Positions 37,833 to 42,374 of a DNA stretch of 42,374 nucleotides are shown here, piece by piece. A model generated the notes under the pieces. That model saw only the letters and a program-made list of their open reading frames with translations. It was not told the DNA's origin and did no database searches. The DNA lies in the NCBI GenBank assembly GCA_021396245.1, contig WNYE01000155.1, forward strand, positions 1-42,374, given 5' to 3'. The first letter of the stretch is position 1. Every line of letters starts with the position of its first letter. Origin of the DNA: Sporothrix humicola (lineage: Eukaryota > Ascomycota > Sordariomycetes > Ophiostomatales > Ophiostomataceae). The translations under genes were made by a program, and so were the position numbers.

Positions 37833-40800
37833 ATGGTCAAGAAGAGATCTCGGTCCTACGTGGGCCGCTTCGGGTCCAACAACTTCCCGGGCCGCCACGG
37901 CAGCAATGCTAACCAGGACGCGCTGATGCCGGGCCAGCTGTTGGCCCTGCCGCCCGACCTGCCACTGCCGGACTCGGCCAAGGCCACCATTGAAGATGTG
38001 CGCGACATGGTATTTGCGCACATCGAGTACAAGAGCGGCGTCGTGTCGGGCAACACGCCACGCAGGCGGGAGCGGCCCAAGTTTGACGATTTGACCGAGT
38101 ACGATGTCACAGAAGCCGAAGAGAAGGCTCTGTGGGAGTACGAGATCAAGCGCCTGCACGGCGTTGTGCAGAACATGGGCATTGGCGGCAACAGCCAGCG
38201 GCTTTCATTTGAAGCGGAAGCCCTGTTCCCCGAGCCGGACACGGTGACGGCATACCGGCGCCTGGCCCATGTGGCCGACCAGGTGCTGTTTAACATGCAC
38301 ATTTGCCGGCACGACAACTCGATTTTGCTGCAACAAAACGCCGAAAAGTTCACGACACACTGGGCGTACCGCAATAGCCAAAAGATTCTGGAGGACCGGC
38401 TGGAGCGGATCAACAAGCAAAAGGAACGCGGCCGGCGGCGGCAAAACGGCGAAAAGGGTGACGAAGACGATGAGGAGAGCGATAGTGACGAGGATGAAGA
38501 AGAGGAGGAGGAAGTTACCAAGCAGTCTGTCAAAAAAGACGAAAGAGTCACTGGAGGCATTGCTGTTGGCACGGCCGAGTTCATGGTGCGCTACTGCGCA
38601 TTCGTCGACTATTTGACGGCAACAGCGGCGCGTCTGTCCATGTCGGCAGCCGACCACGCCGCGTGGCAGAGCCGTGCCCTGTGTGGCTTGGCCAAGTACT
38701 CGGCCAAACTCAAGATTCTGGCGCGCGACGCGCAAGAGTATGCTGAGCGCTCGCTGGAGTACGGCCGCAACTACTCGGCCGAACAGAAGGTGCTGCAGGC
38801 ACTAGGCGCGACGCGCGTCGACCTTGACCAGCCCGACGACGACGACGACGACGCGCCCTATATCCTGGGCGGCATGAATGTCAACGGACGAAACGGCGGT
38901 AATGGAAACGACAACAACCAGAACAATGGTGCGTTCGGAATGGGTGCGCACCCGCGATGGGGCGGGTTCCATCTCGACCCCATCTATGAGCCACGCCGCC
39001 AACGCGAGCTCGAAGCGTTTCTGGAGACGAGCAAGCGCGGCAGCGACAGCTACTTTGCCGATCTGTCGCGCATCGAGAACTGGACGTCGTCGACGCTGCT
39101 GACGATGCTCCAGGAGCTCAAGGGCTCGTCGTCCGCGTCGGCCAAAATGGCCATGGGTGCGGGCTACGCCGAGGACTCGCTGGACATTTGTTCGGTCGTG
39201 TACCGCGGCGGCACCATGGACACGCCACTGTCTGCCTTTGTGCACCAGGACCGCGGCGGCGATCTGAGCGGATCGAGCCGGCCACTGTTTGTCAAGCACA
39301 GCTACCAGGGCTTCAAGCTGTTCCGTGACGCCGTGGAAGAGCTGCGGGAGCGCAACAAGCGTGCCGGCCTTGCAGCAAATGGCAGTTCCAGCGATGTTGG
39401 TGACGCTGACGAAAAGGGCAAGGGCAAGATGAGCAGTGGATCGTCGACTGCGTCATCTCGTGGCGTCTTCCCCGGCCTGGGAGCGTTTGGGGCGGGCAAC
39501 GAAAAGGGTGGCAAGAACGGCAGCGGTGGACCTGTACTGCCACTGGGTGAGCGTCCATCGGGCACGCGTGTCACTGCCCATTTGCAAGTCATTGACGGCG
39601 ACGGCGACCCCGACATGCATGCCACGACGCGCCCCGTCGAGATGCCTCTGAACAACCTGGGCCAAATCATTGCTGTCATGGTGCCGCTCATGTGCACGCA
39701 GCCGGCCGTCATCAACGAGCTGCAGACGGCTCTCCAAGGCCTGGGCGAGATGCTGCCCATTGACGTCGACGAGGATTTCCGGCCCCGCGCACCCGAGTAC
39801 ACGGCCGTCGCCGCCCTCCATACGCTGAGCTATGACCAGCAGAGCAGCTCATGTCTCCCCGGCGCCGATTTCCGGTCGCTCTCGCGCTCGCTCGTCGCCC
39901 AGACGCACCGCCACGCGGCCATGCTGGGCGGCTGGGGTGGTGGCTTTGGCGACAGTAGCGGCGACTACTCGGAAAAGGGCAAGGGCAAGAACAAAAAGAC
40001 AGGCACCAACGCGTGGGAGGCGGCGTCGGCTGAACAGCGGCAGCAGCGCGTGCGCGAAGCCCGCCGCCGCCAAGAGCGGCTGTCGAAAGAAAGCTCCGAG
40101 TGGGTCGTCGAAGAGCGCACGGTGCGTGTGCGGTGCACAACCTACGTGTACAGCGTGCTGGCCATTTGTGCTTTGTTGGTGGTGGGCGGTCTCATGATTG
40201 GCGTCTTTCTGGGCCGCGCCGAGGAGGACAGCATTGCCCTCCAGAACGTCGACCCGTTCGGCATCACAACGTATACCTGGGTTGTCGCCGGTTTCATCAT
40301 GCTGATCGCCAAGAGCGTGCGCGTCAACGAGTGGCCGTGGCGTGATTTCCTGCTGCAGCGCGTGACGTGCCACAGTCTGAGCGAACTCCAGGCTGTCACC
40401 GGCATCGACGCGCAGGCTCTGCTGGTGCACTTGCTGGCCACGGAAGCGGAAAACGTGCTTGTCGCTGCGGGGCCCTACAACAAGGTCTTTGCGCGCCGCG
40501 GCGCCGCCGGCGAAGGGTTTAAAGTGGACATCAAGCCCGAGATCCGCACGCTGCTGGCCGCCGGTCTCGTGTTTGTCAAGGTGTCGACGCACCACGAGGG
40601 TACCGCCCTGGTCTGTCTGGACCTGAGATCGGGCGGCGGCGGCAGCCGCAGCGGCAGCACCGGCATTGGCAGCATTGGCAGCGCCGGCTCGGGCGACGGA
40701 CGCACGGCCGTGCGGCACCAGGACATGTCGCGCGACAGCGACATTATGTGCCGGTACCTGCCGCGGTCAGGCGACCGGGTGCAGGACCTGGAGATTAGCC

Positions 40801-40871
40801 AGCGCAATGCCTTTGTGCGGTGGCGCAAAGTGCTGGGTGTGTACCACTCGCACGGGAGAAAGATTCGGTAG
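37833..40871 (+). CDS. Predicted two-pass membrane protein of unknown function
   Basis: The 1,012-residue product starts at the ATG at 37833 with a basic MVKKRSRS opening. I do not recognise a named domain, although a similar C-terminal layout occurs in uncharacterised Pezizomycotina proteins. Visible parts are: a conserved-looking alpha-helical N-terminal region (residues ~40-200), a Glu/Asp-rich run near 210-230, another helical region to about 340, an Asn/Gly-rich insert, a globular region about 375-520, a Gly/Ser/Lys linker, a further region to about 700, and a charged Arg/Gln/Glu helix. Two hydrophobic helices follow near 769-795 and 809-830, then a ~180-residue tail containing LLVHLLATEAENVLVAAG. 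There is no signal peptide and no intron. Two close helices suggest a hairpin anchor with both large ends in the cytosol; this is inference. Confidence 0.75.
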   Translation: MVKKRSRSYVGRFGSNNFPGRHGSNANQDALMPGQLLALPPDLPLPDSAKATIEDVRDMVFAHIEYKSGVVSGNTPRRRERPKFDDLTEYDVTEAEEKALWEYEIKRLHGVVQNMGIGGNSQRLSFEAEALFPEPDTVTAYRRLAHVADQVLFNMHICRHDNSILLQQNAEKFTTHWAYRNSQKILEDRLERINKQKERGRRRQNGEKGDEDDEESDSDEDEEEEEEVTKQSVKKDERVTGGIAVGTAEFMVRYCAFVDYLTATAARLSMSAADHAAWQSRALCGLAKYSAKLKILARDAQEYAERSLEYGRNYSAEQKVLQALGATRVDLDQPDDDDDDAPYILGGMNVNGRNGGNGNDNNQNNGAFGMGAHPRWGGFHLDPIYEPRRQRELEAFLETSKRGSDSYFADLSRIENWTSSTLLTMLQELKGSSSASAKMAMGAGYAEDSLDICSVVYRGGTMDTPLSAFVHQDRGGDLSGSSRPLFVKHSYQGFKLFRDAVEELRERNKRAGLAANGSSSDVGDADEKGKGKMSSGSSTASSRGVFPGLGAFGAGNEKGGKNGSGGPVLPLGERPSGTRVTAHLQVIDGDGDPDMHATTRPVEMPLNNLGQIIAVMVPLMCTQPAVINELQTALQGLGEMLPIDVDEDFRPRAPEYTAVAALHTLSYDQQSSSCLPGADFRSLSRSLVAQTHRHAAMLGGWGGGFGDSSGDYSEKGKGKNKKTGTNAWEAASAEQRQQRVREARRRQERLSKESSEWVVEERTVRVRCTTYVYSVLAICALLVVGGLMIGVFLGRAEEDSIALQNVDPFGITTYTWVVAGFIMLIAKSVRVNEWPWRDFLLQRVTCHSLSELQAVTGIDAQALLVHLLATEAENVLVAAGPYNKVFARRGAAGEGFKVDIKPEIRTLLAAGLVFVKVSTHHEGTALVCLDLRSGGGGSRSGSTGIGSIGSAGSGDGRTAVRHQDMSRDSDIMCRYLPRSGDRVQDLEISQRNAFVRWRKVLGVYHSHGRKIR

Positions 40872-41785
40872 GCTGTCTAAAAGGACCGGGGGCGTTTGTG
40901 TTGATTTGTTGTCATTAATTGGATATGATTGGATGCGACGCTTGCTTTGACAATTTTTGGACTTTTTTGATACTTTTTTATTTCTGTTTACTTTGATATT
41001 CTCCTCTTTACGATTTTGTATACCCAATTGACTAGTTGCGTTGCCTTTTTTCAGTTTTGACATGCCTTCACTCAAACGACGTTAAGCGACCTGCAGCTCG
41101 CTGTACTCCCGTCAAGACCGACGACCACTGGCAGATTGTATCACAGCTCGCTTCGGCATCAGAGACCGACAAAGGGCCGTTGGAGAACGAAGGCGGGCGA
41201 TGGTTCCACAGCCGATGCGAGACACGGCATGACACAAACAGGAGTGATTCGCTCGCTCGCATAACCGTTGTTTGTGCTGCCTGTGTCGCTTTTCGCTTTT
41301 CTCTCATTTCACATTCGCTCTTTCGCCCTTTTGTTAACCCCATTTTCGACATTGTACTTTCAATTTCAAGTGCGAGCCGACTGCAATTCCCCACCGTCGT
41401 AATGCAGTGCGGGGGGAAGACGTAGAAGGATGAAGAAGGATGCAGAGGCTGTGGAATGCTTTTCTGTTTGAGTTTCCACCAAACGGGGATTGTGGTGTAA
41501 GACGGGGTTTGCACGTTTAGTGCCGTTAAGAGCACAATTATCCCCGTCCAGCCAATCATGACGTCCTAAAACCGGCATAAGAGGTTATCCCCGCCGAAAC
41601 GGGGATTCGATGCTTAAATGCGGGAGACTGACAGTGGTGAGAATCACCAACAACGAGGCGGAGGCCGGGGACTACGGTTGACCAAATCTGACACCGTGTC
41701 AATGGACCATTTTGATCTGAAATTTTATTAGGAGCACACCCCACAGCCTGGCCTATTGCTTTATGCGAGGAGGCTAGGCATGTAG
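40872..41785. other. 3' flank with clustered CGGGGAT motifs
   Basis: No gene is recognised. The first ~200 bp are T-rich and fit the 3' untranslated region of the gene ending at 40871. Between 41484 and 41606 the heptamer CGGGGAT appears four times in both orientations, two of them as a small hairpin. The stretch then leads into the minisatellite. Confidence 0.5.
41587..41606. repeat. ATCCCCG/CGGGGAT hairpin
   Basis: A perfect 7-bp inverted repeat is separated by six bases. Two further copies of the same heptamer lie at 41484-41490 and 41540-41546. This might be a paired factor-binding site; no matching fungal factor is assigned. Confidence 0.45.
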
Positions 41786-41800
41786 GCCAAAAAGCCAGCC

Positions 41801-41998
41801 AAGAAGGCCAGCGAAAATGTTATTCAGAAATTCAAAAGGCCATTCAGAAGGCCATTCAAAAGGCCATTCAGAAGGCCATTCAGAAGGCCATTCAGAAGGC
41901 CATATAGAAGGCCATACAGAAGGCCAGCGAAAATGTTATTCAGAAATTCAAAAGGCCATACAGAAGGCCATACAGAAGGCCATTCAGAAGGTTAAGCC
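41801..41998 (+). repeat. Left arm of an inverted minisatellite (12-bp unit)
   Basis: Tandem 12-bp units of the form GAAGGCCATTCA, with CATACA and CATATA variants, are interrupted by a spacer block GCGAAAATGTTATTCAG that recurs at 41811 and 41927, a 116-bp higher-order period. Because the unit is a multiple of three and has no stop, several frames stay open and read as periodic KAIQ-like peptides. This is a property of the repeat, not evidence of a gene. Confidence 0.9.
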
Positions 41999-42010
41999 AT
42001 AAGGCCTGCG

Positions 42011-42062
42011 AAAAGGCCAGTCAACAAATCAGCCTTTTAGTTAGCCCTTCGACTGGCCTTTT
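42011..42062. repeat. Centre of the inverted array, 12-bp palindrome arms
   Basis: AAAAGGCCAGTC at 42011-42022 and its exact complement at 42051-42062 flank a 28-bp loop. This marks the switch between the two oppositely oriented arms of the minisatellite. Confidence 0.8.
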
Positions 42063-42374
42063 GAATTATTGGTTGATTTTTTGGCTGGCTTTTTGGCTAG
42101 CCTTCTGTATGGCCTTTTGAATTTCTGAATGACATTTTCGCTGGCCTTCTGTATGGCCTTCTGTATGGCCTTTTAAATTTCTGAATGACATTTTCGCTGG
42201 CCTTCTGTATAGCCTTCTGAATGGCCTTCTGAATGGCCTTCTGAATTTCTGAATGACATTTTCGCTGGCCTTCTGGCTGGCCTTCTGTATGGCCTTTTGA
42301 ATTTCTGAATGACATTTTCGCTGGCCTTCTGGCTGGCCTTCTGTATGGCCTTTTGAATTTCTGAATGACATTTT
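42063..42374 (-). repeat. Right arm of the inverted minisatellite, running off the window
   Basis: Here the same 12-bp units are on the minus strand. The spacer block, seen on the plus strand as GACATTTTCG, recurs at 42131, 42187, 42255, 42311 and 42367, with spacings of 56, 68, 56 and 56 bp, so the arm grows in 12-bp steps around a 56-bp higher-order unit. The array continues beyond the window end. Confidence 0.9.

Noticed and set aside
41817..42371. Reading frames in the minisatellite as protein genes
   Set aside because: The 12-bp unit lacks stops, so several frames stay open on both strands; there is no flanking gene structure inside the window.

Overview
This is nuclear DNA from a filamentous ascomycete (Pezizomycotina, most likely a Sordariomycete). 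The reasons are the gene set (a CPC1-type bZIP regulator, an Srp40-type nucleolar protein, fungal COQ4, a MET10-type sulfite reductase alpha subunit, a DUF7025-like AAA ATPase, a DUF7907-like secreted protein), few and short introns (50-112 nt) with fungal splice sites, and long pyrimidine-rich 5' leaders. There are no operons, ribosome binding sites, CRISPR arrays, convincing tRNAs or intact transposons.

Layout. 1-75 is a pure T run. 857-2357 (-) is the amino-acid-starvation activator CPC1/GCN4, with upstream ORFs and two TGAGTCA sites at 2775 and 3620. 2358-6604 is leader and intergenic DNA. 6605-8779 (-) is an adenosine deaminase of the ADGF/CECR1 family. 8780-13267 has no intact gene; about 11.16-13.04 kb holds broken reading-frame fragments that look like a gene relic. 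13268-14740 (-) is a LisH/Srp40 nucleolar protein with a long serine/acidic centre. 15489-19442 (-) is a three-HMA copper P1B ATPase. 19443-23085 is intergenic. 23086-23818 (-) is a small secreted protein with one intron. 24475-25327 (-) holds a tentative cysteine-containing ORF. 27000-28014 (+) is mitochondrial COQ4 with one intron. 28882-32103 (+) is the MET10-type subunit, convergent with a 982-residue AAA ATPase at 32439-35387 (-). 37833-40871 (+) is a 1,012-residue protein with two membrane segments and no recognised function. From about 41.8 kb to the window edge lies an inverted, hierarchical 12-bp minisatellite.

The genes do not form an obvious cluster. CPC1 and MET10 both belong to amino-acid biosynthesis control (MET10 through sulfate assimilation). 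The copper ATPase deals with metal balance, COQ4 with ubiquinone, and the adenosine deaminase with purine turnover.

The points most worth a second look are: the apparent CPC1 start, where the only upstream AUG makes a two-codon uORF unless a 112-nt intron is removed; the inverted minisatellite; an Asp-to-Asn change in the deaminase SDD motif; a one-residue expansion of the COQ4 metal motif; and the orphan ORFs between the main genes.
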